A stretch of 25,615 nt of DNA from assembly GCA_019973155.2 (NCBI GenBank), contig BPQB01000167.1, forward strand, positions 1 to 25,615. Direction: 5' to 3'. Positions 10,487 to 19,496 of this stretch are shown piece after piece; within the stretch, counting starts at the first letter, position 1; every line of letters begins with the position of its first letter. The position numbers and the translations under genes are program-made. This DNA is from Phanerochaete sordida. Lineage: Eukaryota; Basidiomycota; Agaricomycetes; Polyporales; Phanerochaetaceae. The notes beneath the pieces were generated by a model. The model worked only from the letters and a program-made list of their open reading frames with translations. It was not told the origin of the DNA and did no database searches.

Positions 10487-11341
10487 ATGGCAACGACAAG
10501 TAAGTCCCCACCGTCCCCACCGTCCCCACCCCCGCCCCTGCTCCGCCCCTGCCCTGCATGATTACCCACAAAGAGATTTACGCGACTGCGTGCACACGCA
10601 CGCAGACCTGAGCACAAAACACATTACCACAGTCTGACGACCCGCGCCCCGCTTCTTGAGAGACGTCTGCGACCGGGCTCGTCGCAAGCCGCAGAACGCT
10701 GACGCACCTCCGCAGGAGTCCCAAGCCCCGATTCTGGCTTCCTCTCATGCACGCGCAGGTATGTCTGCGCCTTCTCCATCTCGCCTGCGCCCCCACGCCC
10801 CGCGCATGATGATCCAAACAACAAGAGATTCTTTGAGCGACGCTGCACGTTGGTGCAGCCGTGAGCGCAAAAGCATTACCACATTCTGACGCCTCGTCTC
10901 CCGTCCTGCCCCGTGTCGCCGACAGCACGCTGACGAAACGGACTTGTAGGGCACAATCACACGCACACGCCTCCAGCCCCACGCTTCGTCGAACTTGCTC
11001 CCCTCTCGACATCTCTCGCTACGCACCCCTTCTGCAGTGCTACGCTCAAGACCCGGTGAGTGCTCACACCCGCACGCGTTATTCCTGACGCAGGCCCCTG
11101 GTCGCGCGCCGAACCCCCGCTGACCGCTTGCACGCAGACCCACTACGAACCCAACTTACGCCCACCTAATGCTCTCACGACGCCCGCGCCGCCCACCGCG
11201 CTACAGCACTGTCGAATTCGCTTCGGTCTCGCAAACAGGTATCAAACTACACTATCCTGTACCTATAGTAGTATACGCATCTCCGGTATTAGTACCTTCA
11301 ATACAAGCACAAGCCACATACACCCCAGCGTTCGGTCGTGA
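10487..11341 (+). CDS. snoRNA host gene with candidate spliced frame of 129 residues
   Basis: Consensus splice sites define small exons: 10487-10499 (ending at a GTAAGT donor), 10716-10758 (GTATGT donor), 10926-11055 (GTGAGT donor) and 11138 onward. Joined, they stay open from the ATG at 10487 to a TGA at 11339, giving about 129 residues rich in Ser, Thr, Arg and Pro with no domain I know. The first two introns (10500-10715 and 10759-10925) each contain a box C/D snoRNA candidate. That is the hallmark of a snoRNA host gene, whose exons may be coding or merely carriers. The low-complexity protein and lack of third-position bias make me doubt translation. Exon 3 could begin elsewhere (an acceptor near 11038 is also possible), and a further donor occurs at 11239. 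I trust the introns and snoRNAs more than the protein. Confidence 0.3.
10555..10640 (+). ncRNA. Box C/D snoRNA candidate, copy 1 (intronic)
   Basis: A C-box-like ATGATTA at 10558-10564 (one change from RUGAUGA) and a D box CTGA at 10634-10637 are spaced as in a C/D snoRNA of about 80 nt, with a 2-3 bp terminal stem. An 8-bp hairpin, CTGCGTGC / GCACGCAG, occupies 10586-10605 between the D'- and C'-like positions. The 11 bases before the D box, ATTACCACAGT, are fully complementary to the conserved 18S rRNA segment ACUGUGGUAAU. It lies 78 nt upstream of the acceptor of intron 10500-10715, a normal distance for intronic C/D snoRNAs. The imperfect C box and weak terminal stem lower confidence. It is a diverged sister of the copy at 10803-10892. 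Confidence 0.5.
10803..10892 (+). ncRNA. Box C/D snoRNA candidate, copy 2 (intronic)
   Basis: A perfect C box ATGATGA at 10806-10812 and a D box CTGA at 10886-10889 are closed by a GCG/CGC terminal stem with one unpaired base, the classic kink-turn layout. A 7-bp hairpin GCTGCAC / GTGCAGC (10842-10859) lies between a D'-like TTGA and a C'-like GTGAGC. The guide side before the D box includes ATTACCACA, complementary to UGUGGUAAU of 18S rRNA, with mismatches in the two bases next to the D box. By the D+5 rule it would direct 2'-O-methylation in NOP1/fibrillarin RNP. It sits in intron 10759-10925. AAGAGATT, the hairpin position and CATTACCACA are shared with copy 1. Confidence 0.65.
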
Positions 11342-11409
11342 GCGGGGTTATCTAAGGGGCGCCCATAAACAAGTAGAGCTGCAGCCCAGAGGACGGAGGT
11401 GCAGGGCCC

Positions 11410-12948
11410 TTATGCCGCGCCCCGCACGGGGTCCGTGCTCGTGTAGTTCCGCGGCGGGCTGCTGCTGGCGGAGCGCGGCGGCGTCGGCGGGCGCACGCCC
11501 GTGTCCGCGTCCGCAGGCGGCGCGGCGGCGAGGCCCGCGGCGGAGCCCAGGAGGGGCTGCTTGTCGAGGTCCTCGGGGTCGTCGAAGCGCCGGCGCAGCG
11601 CGCGCACCATCTTGCTCAGCCTGCGCGGCGCCGGTGTCAGGGTCACGGCGGACGGTGCGCGGGACGGGAGAAGGGGAGAGGGGCGCACCAGAGGAGGTTG
11701 AGCAGCGTGAGCGTCGCGTGCCCGAGCAGGAAGACGGCCCAGACGGGGCGCGGCATCGCATCGCGCGTCGCGCGCGCGAACATGACGCGCCAGAACGTGA
11801 CGCTCTGCGCGGGGAGGGTCAGCGTGGCGGCGCGCTCATGGAGGCGGGAGACGCACGATGTACCAGCCGTAGACGATGCGCACGAAGAAGAAGGTCGAGA
11901 GCAGCAGGATGCCGTTCACGAGCTGGAGCGTGCTGCCCGTGCGCCCGGTCTTGTCGAGGAACCTGCGTCACAATTAGCGTCCGACACGCTGAAACCGGAG
12001 CGCACACACCAGTGGATGTTCAGGAATGGCGTGCTCCTGCCATACATGTCAGAAATAGCCGAACAGGACGTAAAGACGACGTACAGCTCCCACAGCAAGA
12101 AGCGGCACGAGAAGTACTGGAGGTACGGGGTCTGGGCCGGCGCGCGCGCGCGTGAGCGGCGGGGAGAGCGTGGGACGCGCGGTGGCTTACGAAGGTGAGG
12201 CTGTAGGTGACTACACAGGCGAGCCCGTGCAGCACGAAGCCGAGGTCCGTGAAGTTCACGATCGCGTCGATGGTGTCCCAGATGAAGTATCTGGGAGAGT
12301 GCGGTTAGCAAGGTTGACGAACGTGGAGTGCTCGCGTGAGAAGTGCTGGGGAGACCGTGTGAACCGTCGGGGACGCGGCAAACGGTGTGCGAATGCATAT
12401 TCAATGCGATACAATGCGAAATTGCTTGGTGGAAGGGCGGGAGACAGAGGGAGGCAAAATTCGAGACTCACCCGAGCGCGACAGAATTTGCGACCTCGGC
12501 CGTTTCATGCCACCCAAACACTTTGTCTGCGGCGAGCGCAGGCTGGTTGAAAGCGCGGAGCGCGAGCGCAATAATAGCGACGGCATGGACGAGCGAGACG
12601 ATGTGTATATTCCTGTGCGCCGCGAATAAATTTGCGTTTCACATTACACCACGATAACACCAGCGAAAAAAGGAGGCCCACGCAGCAATCAGCCCCTCCG
12701 TCCCCTCCACACGAAAGGTACGCCACGCACCAGTTATTCCGCGCCCGACGCCCCTTCAGCTTCCCATAACTCTCGGGGGCGAGCCACCGGCTGAGGAGCG
12801 GCGCGAGCGCGACGTGGACCGCGGTGAACCCGAGCGCGCTGTACGCGACGAGCGGGAAGTGCGGCGGGAGGTGCGGCAGGTCGAGCCCGCGCGCGAGGGG
12901 CTGCGCGAGCCGCTGCAGGAGGGCGTCCACGCGGCCGGGGGCGAGCAT
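11410..12948 (-). CDS. TLC-domain (TRAM/LAG1/CLN8, TMEM56-like) membrane protein
   Basis: Seven exons: 12948-12731, 12612-12472, 12290-12191, 12131-12010, 11962-11857, 11804-11689 and 11620-11410. All donors are GT and acceptors AG, and every junction keeps frame, giving 337 residues. The TLC core is clear: RRARNNWNIHIVSLVHA at residues 67-83, GYFIWDTIDAI at 120-130, and a conserved His at 141 in LGFVLHGLAC. These are followed by hydrophobic helices through about residue 270, consistent with six or so membrane spans in the ER. The tail (about 270-337) is polar, with Arg-rich, acidic and Pro/Ser-rich stretches. Family members affect membrane lipid composition or sphingolipid-related processes; the layout resembles the TMEM56/TLCD4 branch rather than ceramide synthase, and I see no Lag1p motif. 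The substrate is unknown. It converges on the snoRNA host unit, whose stop is less than 70 bases away. Confidence 0.93.
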
Positions 12949-14248
12949 CGTCTCTGCGGCTCCGGGTCGGCGCGAGGGGTGTGCGGGGTGTGCGCGTGCG
13001 GCGGGGGTCGTGTGCGCGCGGGCGCGGCGGCTGTCGGGCGACCGGGTGTGCGGGGCGCGGCCGAGGCTGTCTGGGGCGCGGCGCGGCGGGCTGGTGGTGG
13101 TCGAGGGGAGAGGTGCGTCGGGCCTCGCGTGTGCGCCGGGCCTGCGGGGTTACGAGAAGGTGTGTACGCGTGTCGTATGACTGCGAAAAGGATCCGTGCG
13201 AGAGTCGCCGGCGAGTGGCTGCGACGCAGGCCATGAAACACACATTACGTGTAGAGAAAGGAGCTGGTACGACATCGTCCTTGTAACCTCGGACATTGCG
13301 GTGGAAAGAGACGCAGGCTCCTCGAGGGAGGTGCGTTCCCGGTACCGCGCCGTGCGAGGCGTAGTGGAGCCGACGTTCATATCGGATGTAGCGATGCGAG
13401 GTCCCTATATACCTCCGCATGGTGCCTTAATAGACGACCAAGTAACGAATGTGAGACTTGCAATAATAGAGCCTTGATAGCAGGGTCGGGGAGAAGGCGT
13501 GGTCACGGACGAGCTCTAAATATGCATATACGGTCGAATGACGTTCCGGTATACATGCACGACTCGAACAACATGACCAGCGCTGCACATAAAATGTAAC
13601 GCAATAGAATAGGAAAGCATGCCGATTGCATTGGGGTTACAGACCAGTGTGTAGCGAGGAGACGAGCCGGGTGTATAAGATATATAAACAGACAGGCAAG
13701 GGAAAGAAGAAGATATCAACAGTGAAAGAGAAAGAGAAAAGCGGAAGAGCCCGAATTCCATGAATGCAGACCAACAGAAGAAGTGTATTACACCCATCGC
13801 TCCGTTCCGACCGACCTTCGCCATCCATGCGTCGGCGCACGCACCGAGGCAGATCTACACTCCAAGCTCCCCTTGACCCATTTCCGACCCGCGACCGCCG
13901 CTCGCGATCGTTTTCCACAACAAATCGAGGCAGTGTCCAGTGTTCTGAGCGCCGCCGCGCGGGCGGACGCACTCCGATGTGGCGAGCGGTTAGAGGTGAG
14001 GCGGTGGGCAGAGTTGACGAAAGAGGCGGTGCCGATGAGGTGATGACAAGAAATAAGGAGCGGTTGGTATAAGGCGACCAATAGAAGCACGTTGAGGGAG
14101 GCGGCGAGGGCCAAAGGGACCCGGGCTTGAGCAGTGTGACGATAGTGTATCAATCAAATAGGACCGAGGAGACAGCAGGAGACGCGGGAAGAGAGAAGAG
14201 CAGGAGGGCGGCGGTTGATGATATGGAGGGGTATGGGAGAGGGCGGGC
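12949..14248. other. Intergenic region between TLC gene and gamma subunit gene B
   Basis: This 1.3-kb stretch holds the TLC promoter side and the 3' end of gamma subunit B (both genes are on the minus strand). A TATATAG on the minus strand at about 13411-13405 is a possible TLC TATA box, 460 bases upstream of its ATG. An AT-rich block, about 13665-13700, includes TATAAGATATATAAAC. Open frames at the left end are GC-driven and I do not support them as genes. Confidence 0.45.
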
Positions 14249-14784
14249 TTATTGCACAGTGCAGCATCCGCCCTTGTTGCCTCCTTGCGAAGCATACGGG
14301 TCCTCGTTCTTCGCCACTGGTCCCCATACTGACGGCACCTGGCGATAGCGTCTATGTCAGCATCATCGCAACACAGCATATAGCCAGAGCGGGGCCACGG
14401 TGGCAGAAATCGCGAGACAATCCTCGACGATTTGCGAGGCGATAGATCGTGGACAAGTGACGACAGACACTCACCAATGGGTCCTTCGTCGTTTTGCAGT
14501 ATCGGATGAGACTGCACGATACGGACGCGCATACAGTCGAACGACGATAGCGGTGGCATGGTCAAAGTGTCACCATGATTCGGACGAGAGAGCCGGCAGG
14601 AGGAAAGACGGGGCATCCGTTAGCACTGTCGTCGCTATGAAAGCGAAACACGGACGCACCTTGCGCTAGCTTCGCTCACTCGTATTCTTGGCCGTGCCAG
14701 GTCCTCCCTCAGCCTCTGGTTGTGCTCCGTCAACCTCCTCAGCTTCAGCTCCGACATCGATTGTTTGTGGGGTCGCGAGTTCAT
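14249..14784 (-). CDS. Heterotrimeric G-protein gamma subunit (paralog B)
   Basis: Three exons (14784-14660, 14511-14475, 14338-14249) encode 83 residues. The ATG has strong context (CCCACC before it). Residues 1-40 form the amphipathic, Arg/Lys/Leu/Glu-rich coiled-coil helix that pairs with the G beta subunit ([19 protein letters not shown]). [11 protein letters not shown] and [15 protein letters not shown] are the conserved fungal gamma core. The C-terminus is CCTVQ: a CaaX box CTVQ preceded by a Cys, giving predicted prenylation plus palmitoylation at the plasma membrane. It is a partner in pheromone or nutrient G-protein signalling. It lies tandem to paralog A at 16040-16340, with an identical first-intron position and identical exon 1 length (125 nt), but has an extra intron (14474-14339) after the KTTKDPL codons. 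Introns are longer (148 and 136 nt) than in A. Confidence 0.92.
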
Positions 14785-16039
14785 GGTGGGCTTCTACGCG
14801 GGGGGCGGGTGTGGATAATTACAGGAAATGAACAGCGAGTGCGGGGTGGGCTATGTACGGCGAGGCGTGAACGAGCGGCTTTGTACACTCTGCTCGCGGG
14901 GCGAGGCAGGCAGATGGGCGGCGGAGGGAAATGGAAAGAGTGAGGCGAGAGGCGAAGATGGGAAGAACGAGGGGCAGAGCGCCAGAGATCAGGAACGGCC
15001 TGCAGGGAGAAGCTAGGCACGGCGAGACTCACGGGTGTTCAGACTGTGTGCTGCTGGTGCTGCACTGCTGGCGACAACGAAGACGACGGCGAGGATGGCG
15101 GGACTGGACAAGAGCGGCACTGGCGGTGTCGTTCGATTCCCGTGTGTCCTGTGCGATCCAACAGAGACAGTTTTCCCTCGCTGCGTAGGCCAGCGATACC
15201 ATATCAGGAACAAGTCTGCGGCGGGCTGTGCAGCGGGCGACTCACGGAGAGAAAAGCAAAACACAGAAGGCAGAAAGAGATACAGAGAAGGAAGGGCAAG
15301 GTGGTGGACGGGCTGAGACCAGCGGGGAGAGGTCGTCGTCGTCGTCCAGCCGGCGATGCCCAATGTCACCCAACATTGATGCATCAAAGCCTTACCACGT
15401 GGATCGCCCTCTGGCGAAGCGCCGGACTCGCGTACTACGGGGACTCGCTTTGCGGTCTCCAGAGACGAGTGCGAGCACCTCTTCTTTCGAGCCAAATCTT
15501 CCGTTTGAATCAAGCTAGGTACACTGAAGGAAAACAGAACAACACAGGGGGAAGAGAACGCGGGTGAAAACAAAGTGGACGGGCTGCTGCGACTGGGAGA
15601 ACGTGGGATCCAATGGCGTGCGTGTAAGGTATGTACCACAAGGAATAAAGAGTCTTGTATGTGTCCCCGAAAGAGAATAGTAAGAAACAAATGTTCCGTG
15701 GGTCGCAAACGAATACGGAAAACTGGGATTAAAGTACGGTGGTGCTTGGCGAGCGTGGCGGTTGTAAAGAGCGTGAGGGTTGCGCGCGCGTGCAGGTCGC
15801 GGCGGGGCGAGAGCTTCAGGAGCAGGTGTATCACCGACGGAGACGAGGGGAAGGGTGTGGTGGCGCCCGAACATGCAGAGGATGGAGACGGAGACGCGGA
15901 GTCGGGTGGTGGTGACGGCCGCACGACCAAATCGCACCGCGTCGCGCTTTCTCCTCGACAGTTTTTTCTTCTTTCGGTTCGCGACGTGTCGGAGCTCCTA
16001 GGGTGTGTGCGGTGGGCGGGCGCGTGGGCGACCTCGGTG
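14785..16039. other. Intergenic region between the tandem gamma subunit genes
   Basis: This 1.25 kb contains the gamma-B promoter and the gamma-A 3' UTR. Long purine-rich stretches on the plus strand (about 14930-15000 and 15240-15305) are CT-rich on the transcribed minus strand, as expected near fungal transcription starts. A minus-strand frame runs across most of the interval, but it is Ser/Arg/Thr-rich and I see no domain, so I do not call it. A short exon-like piece near 15520-15395 ending at a GTAAGG donor might be a 5' UTR exon of gamma-B. Confidence 0.45.
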
Positions 16040-16340
16040 TTACATGATGGTACATTTGCAGCCCTCTTGTGCTTGGGGCGCATACGGGTCTTCCGCCTTG
16101 GACACAGTTCCCCAGACTGATGGGATCAGGTAGTCCTTCGTCGTCTTGCAGTATTTAATCAAGCTGCCCCAGTTATCTTCAGCGCCATACCCCCGACGGT
16201 GTGGGCACAACTCACCTGACACTTGCTTCGCTGACCTTTATCCGTGGCCGATTCAGATCCTCCCGTAACCGCTGGTTGTGCTCCTCGAGACGTCGGAGCT
16301 TCAGCTCGCTCATGGACTGCTTATGGGGACGGGCGTTCAT
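16040..16340 (-). CDS. Heterotrimeric G-protein gamma subunit (paralog A)
   Basis: Two exons (16340-16216 and 16163-16040), separated by a 52-nt intron (GTGAGT ... GGCAG), encode 82 residues. The ATG has good context (GCCACC). The N-terminal helix ([19 protein letters not shown]) would form the coiled coil with G beta. The core [19 protein letters not shown] matches fungal gamma subunits of the yeast Ste18 type. The end is CKCTIM, a CaaX box CTIM with a nearby Cys, predicting farnesylation and palmitoylation. Length is typical for basidiomycete gamma subunits. Over the first 70 residues it matches paralog B (14249-14784) at about 83 percent of positions by my count. It is divergently arranged with the coiled-coil gene at 16855, so the two may share regulatory DNA. 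Confidence 0.94.
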
Positions 16341-16854
16341 GGTGGCAGATGGGTTGGGTTGGAAGGTGAAGACGACGTGTCTATACGGTCCAGGGTGGCA
16401 GAAAAGGAACGAAGGCGCGAGACGGGTCGCTGGAGCTTGAAACGAACGACGACTGAGAAGCTAGGTTCCCAGGTTCTCTGCAAGAGGCGAGTGCAAAGGC
16501 CATAACAACCGCGAGCAATTGCAGGGGCAAACGGGCGACAAACATTGGTTAGGACGGGGGTCACCGCAAGGGAATAGATGGACGCACCTGTAAGGACAGC
16601 AGAGAACGTAACGAAGGAAAACCGCGGGAAAGAGAGCGGGTGTGGGTGTTGGGTGTCGAAGGGAGAATGAGCAGGTCCAGCGCCGGGCGGGGTGCAGCTC
16701 GTCGTCCCCGGCGTGCCGGCCATCAGCGAGCGAACGTTCAGGCGAACCGATCCGCGCGCAGGCGCCCGGTCCTTGTCTCCTGCCTCCGTCTCCCCGGAGA
16801 CCCGCTCGCCTTCCACCCGACGTTCCACAGCGCCCGCCGCCCGCCCGCCGCACA
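16341..16854. other. Divergent promoter region, gamma-A and coiled-coil gene
   Basis: Some 514 bases lie between two divergent ATGs. I see no clear TATA box on either side. Pyrimidine-rich DNA (about 16765-16850 on the plus strand) precedes the coiled-coil start. Open frames in this interval on both strands are extensions of GC-rich DNA and are not supported as genes. Confidence 0.5.
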
Positions 16855-18088
16855 ATGGTCAGGCAGCTCGCGCCGCGCGTCGCCGCGCACAGCCCGAAGC
16901 TGCACAAGCCCCCGCGCACGCGTACGTCCCCACGCGCCCCGCCGCACCGCGCCGCCACCCGCTCACCCGCCCGCAGACCGCGCCGCTGCGCCCGTCCCCC
17001 GGACGCCGCTCGCGGCGAAGAGCTTCCACGCGCAGCACGCGCGCCGCTTCGCACCGCAGCAGGCGGGCCCCTTCGCGCGTCGTTACGAGAAGAGCGCGCG
17101 GCCGGTCCTGCCGACGATCCTCGAGGAATTCGAAGAGGAGGAGGAGCCGCCCGCCCGCGCGGCGCGCGACCTCCGCAGGGAGCTCGACGCGCTCGATGTG
17201 CAAGCGGGCGGCGAGGACGACATGGACTGGGACGAAGAGAAGACTCTCGTTGCGCTCTTGCAGGACGAGTGAGTGCATGTGTTCTGCATCAGCCTGGGTA
17301 TATGCGCCTTGATGCAGCCTTGACTGCGCGGATTCCCCTCTGTCAGGACACCACCGTGGTAAATTTGCGTTGCTGACCATCGTGACAGTCGCTCAGAGGT
17401 CTCTGACGCCGAGGAGCTCGCTGCTCTCGCGGACAAACTCAAGGCTCCTATGTCCGCACAGGCCCAACAGCTGAAGCGGTACATGGCAGAGACCATCGTC
17501 CCTGCGGTACAGCGTGTGAAGACCGTGCATGAGAAGCTGGACGACGAAGGTATGCTGTCACATGCTCTCGTCAATTAATCAACTTCCTGACGCTCCCGGT
17601 CTGCAGTCGACATGGCTTACGGCACGGGTCTACTCGCGTTCAATGAGGTCTGCAAACGAGTCGAGACCCTCGCTCTCCACACCGAGGACGAGATTCGCTC
17701 GGAGTACATCGACTCCAAGGTCTCATCTCATCTGTGCGACACTGACAGCGAGCTAAAACATCCCATGACACGCAGAAATCCGTCGACAGCATTACCTCTC
17801 GGCTCACCGAGGCTTACCGCCAGCGCGACGCGCTCTGGACGCAGCTCGAAGACGACCTGGCCGCATGCGGTACACTCTGCCTCTTCTCGCTGGCTGCTGG
17901 CTCGCTGAACGCTTCTTGGTCTGGTGCTGCTCATAGCGAGTCGGGCGCGCGCCACCGTCGAGGCGCTACCCGGCGACGTCGAGACGGCCATCGCGCGCCT
18001 CGAGAAGAAGGCGAAGGACATGGAGAAGACCGCCAACAGCTCGGGCGCTAAGCACAAGATCCTCAAGGACCTCCTCGCGCAATTCTAA
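16855..18088 (+). CDS. Coiled-coil protein, unknown function
   Basis: Six exons: 16855-16921, 16977-17268, 17389-17549, 17607-17719, 17776-17869 and 17937-18088. All are joined in frame, giving 292 residues. Exon 4 uses a weak donor (GTCTCA); the others are standard. The N-terminal 70 residues are basic and disordered (Arg, Pro, His). An acidic patch of Glu follows at residues about 77-85 (EEFEEEEE), then DDMDWDEEKTLVALL. From about residue 120 the protein is almost entirely helical and charged with heptad-like spacing, ending in a Lys/Glu coiled coil (AIARLEKKAKDMEKT) and KHKILKDLLAQF. There is no signal peptide or membrane segment. The shape resembles small structural subunits of kinetochore, spindle or vesicle-tethering complexes, but I do not recognise the family and assign no function. 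Confidence 0.85.
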
Positions 18089-18447
18089 ACAACTCGGCCC
18101 GCTTTGTATCAATTCCTGCAACGCCAACTCCCGTGTATTTCTACCAGTCGCGCTCCCTGTATCGCTCTCTCGCGTAGCTAGCCACGGCACGCACCCTCGC
18201 ATTCGAACCATGTTCTCCTGGAAGCTCTGATATGTATCGACATCTGTACTCTACGCAATCCTGGTCTCGTGAAGACCTGTTTAATGCATACGAATGTCCA
18301 ATTCTGTACAGCCCTGATAGCAAAAATGTCACCAAGCGAGTCGAGACTGCAGAAATATTAAGTCGTCGCCGCGCTATCTTCACGCGTATACGCCGCATAT
18401 ATACGTCGTAATTCTCGTATTCAATTGATAGACAAGATACAGGACGT
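18089..18447. other. Convergent 3' intergenic region
   Basis: About 360 bases lie between the stops of the coiled-coil gene (plus) and the thioredoxin gene (minus). The region is more AT-rich than the flanking exons, as expected for 3' UTRs and termination regions. No canonical AATAAA is obvious on either strand. I see no gene. Confidence 0.6.
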
Positions 18448-19114
18448 CTACAAGGTGCTGAGGAAATTCCGGACGCTGCCCTCGGGCATGGCTCCGATGA
18501 ACTTGCTGACGGGTTTGCCATCCTTGAATGCGATGACTGTCGGGAGGGACGACACCTGTGGCGTTGTCAGCCAGTCCGTAATCATGAGCATGCAAACATG
18601 ATGCGTACCGCGTACTCCTGTGCCAGAGTCGGGTGCTGGTCCGTGTCTACTGTGACAAGGTCAAGAGCCTTACCGCTGCCGGACTTGACCTCGGGGCTGT
18701 CGGTGAGCTTCTCGAGGATGGGCGAGAGCATCTTGCACGGGCCGCACCAGCTGGTGTCACAAGTCAGCACGGGCTGCGCGCGGATACGCTCGCGGGACAT
18801 GACGTACTCGGCGTAGAAGTCGACAAGGACGACCTTTTCCTTGTTTGCGACGGCGGTCTTGAACGTCTGCGTGGGATCGCAGCAGGAGGCGGCGCAGAAG
18901 CAAAGGCAGAATCGCGGTGTAGCCATGGCAGCAATCACGGGCGGGGCGGCATCTGTGTAGGTTTGACGTCCATCTGCTCGCAAATGGTGATCTACGGTAC
19001 CTCTGGGGTCGCATTCAAGAAATGGACCATTCGCGCAGACGACGCTTGGAACGCCCTGCGTCCTACGAGCGGCGCGGTTCGTGTTGCAGCGCGGAGGCCT
19101 GTTGCGAGCGACAT
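18448..19114 (-). CDS. Mitochondrial thioredoxin
   Basis: Four exons (19114-19001, 18866-18808, 18750-18609, 18555-18448) encode 140 residues. Residues 1-35 are a typical mitochondrial presequence: rich in Arg, Ala and Ser, no acidic residues, with RRAFQASS near the likely cleavage site. The thioredoxin fold follows, with VVLVDFYADWCGPCK at about residues 50-64; redox-active Cys60 and Cys63 sit in WCGPC, and the cis-proline is Pro110 in SSLPT. The end, IAFKDGKPVSKFIGAMPEG, is also standard. The protein would reduce disulfides in the matrix with a thioredoxin reductase. An upstream in-frame ATG at 19219 was rejected because a TATAATAAA box lies between it and 19114 and because the presequence begins at 19114. 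Introns are 134, 57 and 53 nt; the active-site Cys pair lies just after intron 2. Confidence 0.95.
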
Positions 19115-19195
19115 CGTGGTTGGGAGAGGGAGGGCGGCGGTCGCGCTGGAGGAGGACGTTATGTCAACGGGCTCGGCCGAGGCTTGCTCCAAGCG

Positions 19196-19204
19196 TTTAT
19201 TATA
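19196..19204 (-). promoter_or_regulatory. TATA box of the thioredoxin gene
   Basis: TATAATAAA on the minus strand lies 82 bases upstream of the thioredoxin ATG at 19114, a suitable distance for a fungal promoter with a short 5' UTR. It also argues against an upstream start codon. Confidence 0.5.
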
Positions 19205-19490
19205 GACAGGCGCCGCCACAAAGCCGCTGCCGCCTGCCTTCGACTACAACGCTCTCCACTCTTTGTTGTACTTATGCTTCACCGCGCCTCTTCTCTCTGG
19301 CGGAAATGAGGAAACAAAAAGCTTTTCCTCGCGCACAAGTGCCTCGTGTGGCGGACTGGATCATGCAAGCGGGCTGGCGCATGCTGCTACCGTCGAAATG
19401 ACTATCAGACCTATCAGCGCACGCGCGATCGGGCAACAATTTATTTCACCGTCGTCACGGCGACCCCGCCAGAGCTCATTTGCGCTGCGG

Positions 19491-19496
19491 TATAAG
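19491..19496 (+). promoter_or_regulatory. TATA box of the cupredoxin gene
   Basis: TATAAG on the plus strand lies about 254 bases upstream of the cupredoxin ATG and about 50 bases before a pyrimidine tract, the order expected for a fungal core promoter with a moderately long 5' UTR. Confidence 0.45.

Noticed and set aside
11169..12155. Long plus-strand open frame (328 codons) over the TLC gene
   Set aside because: It runs antisense to several verified TLC exons and introns, is Arg/Ala/Gly-rich with no domain, and reflects GC-rich codon bias on the other strand.
15013..16083. Minus-strand frame of 356 codons between and into gamma-A
   Set aside because: It overlaps the true gamma-A exon 2 in another frame, is Ser/Arg/Thr-rich low complexity and has no recognisable domain.
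19115..19219. Upstream in-frame start for thioredoxin at 19219
   Set aside because: A TATA-like box lies inside that extension, and the clear mitochondrial presequence begins at 19114.
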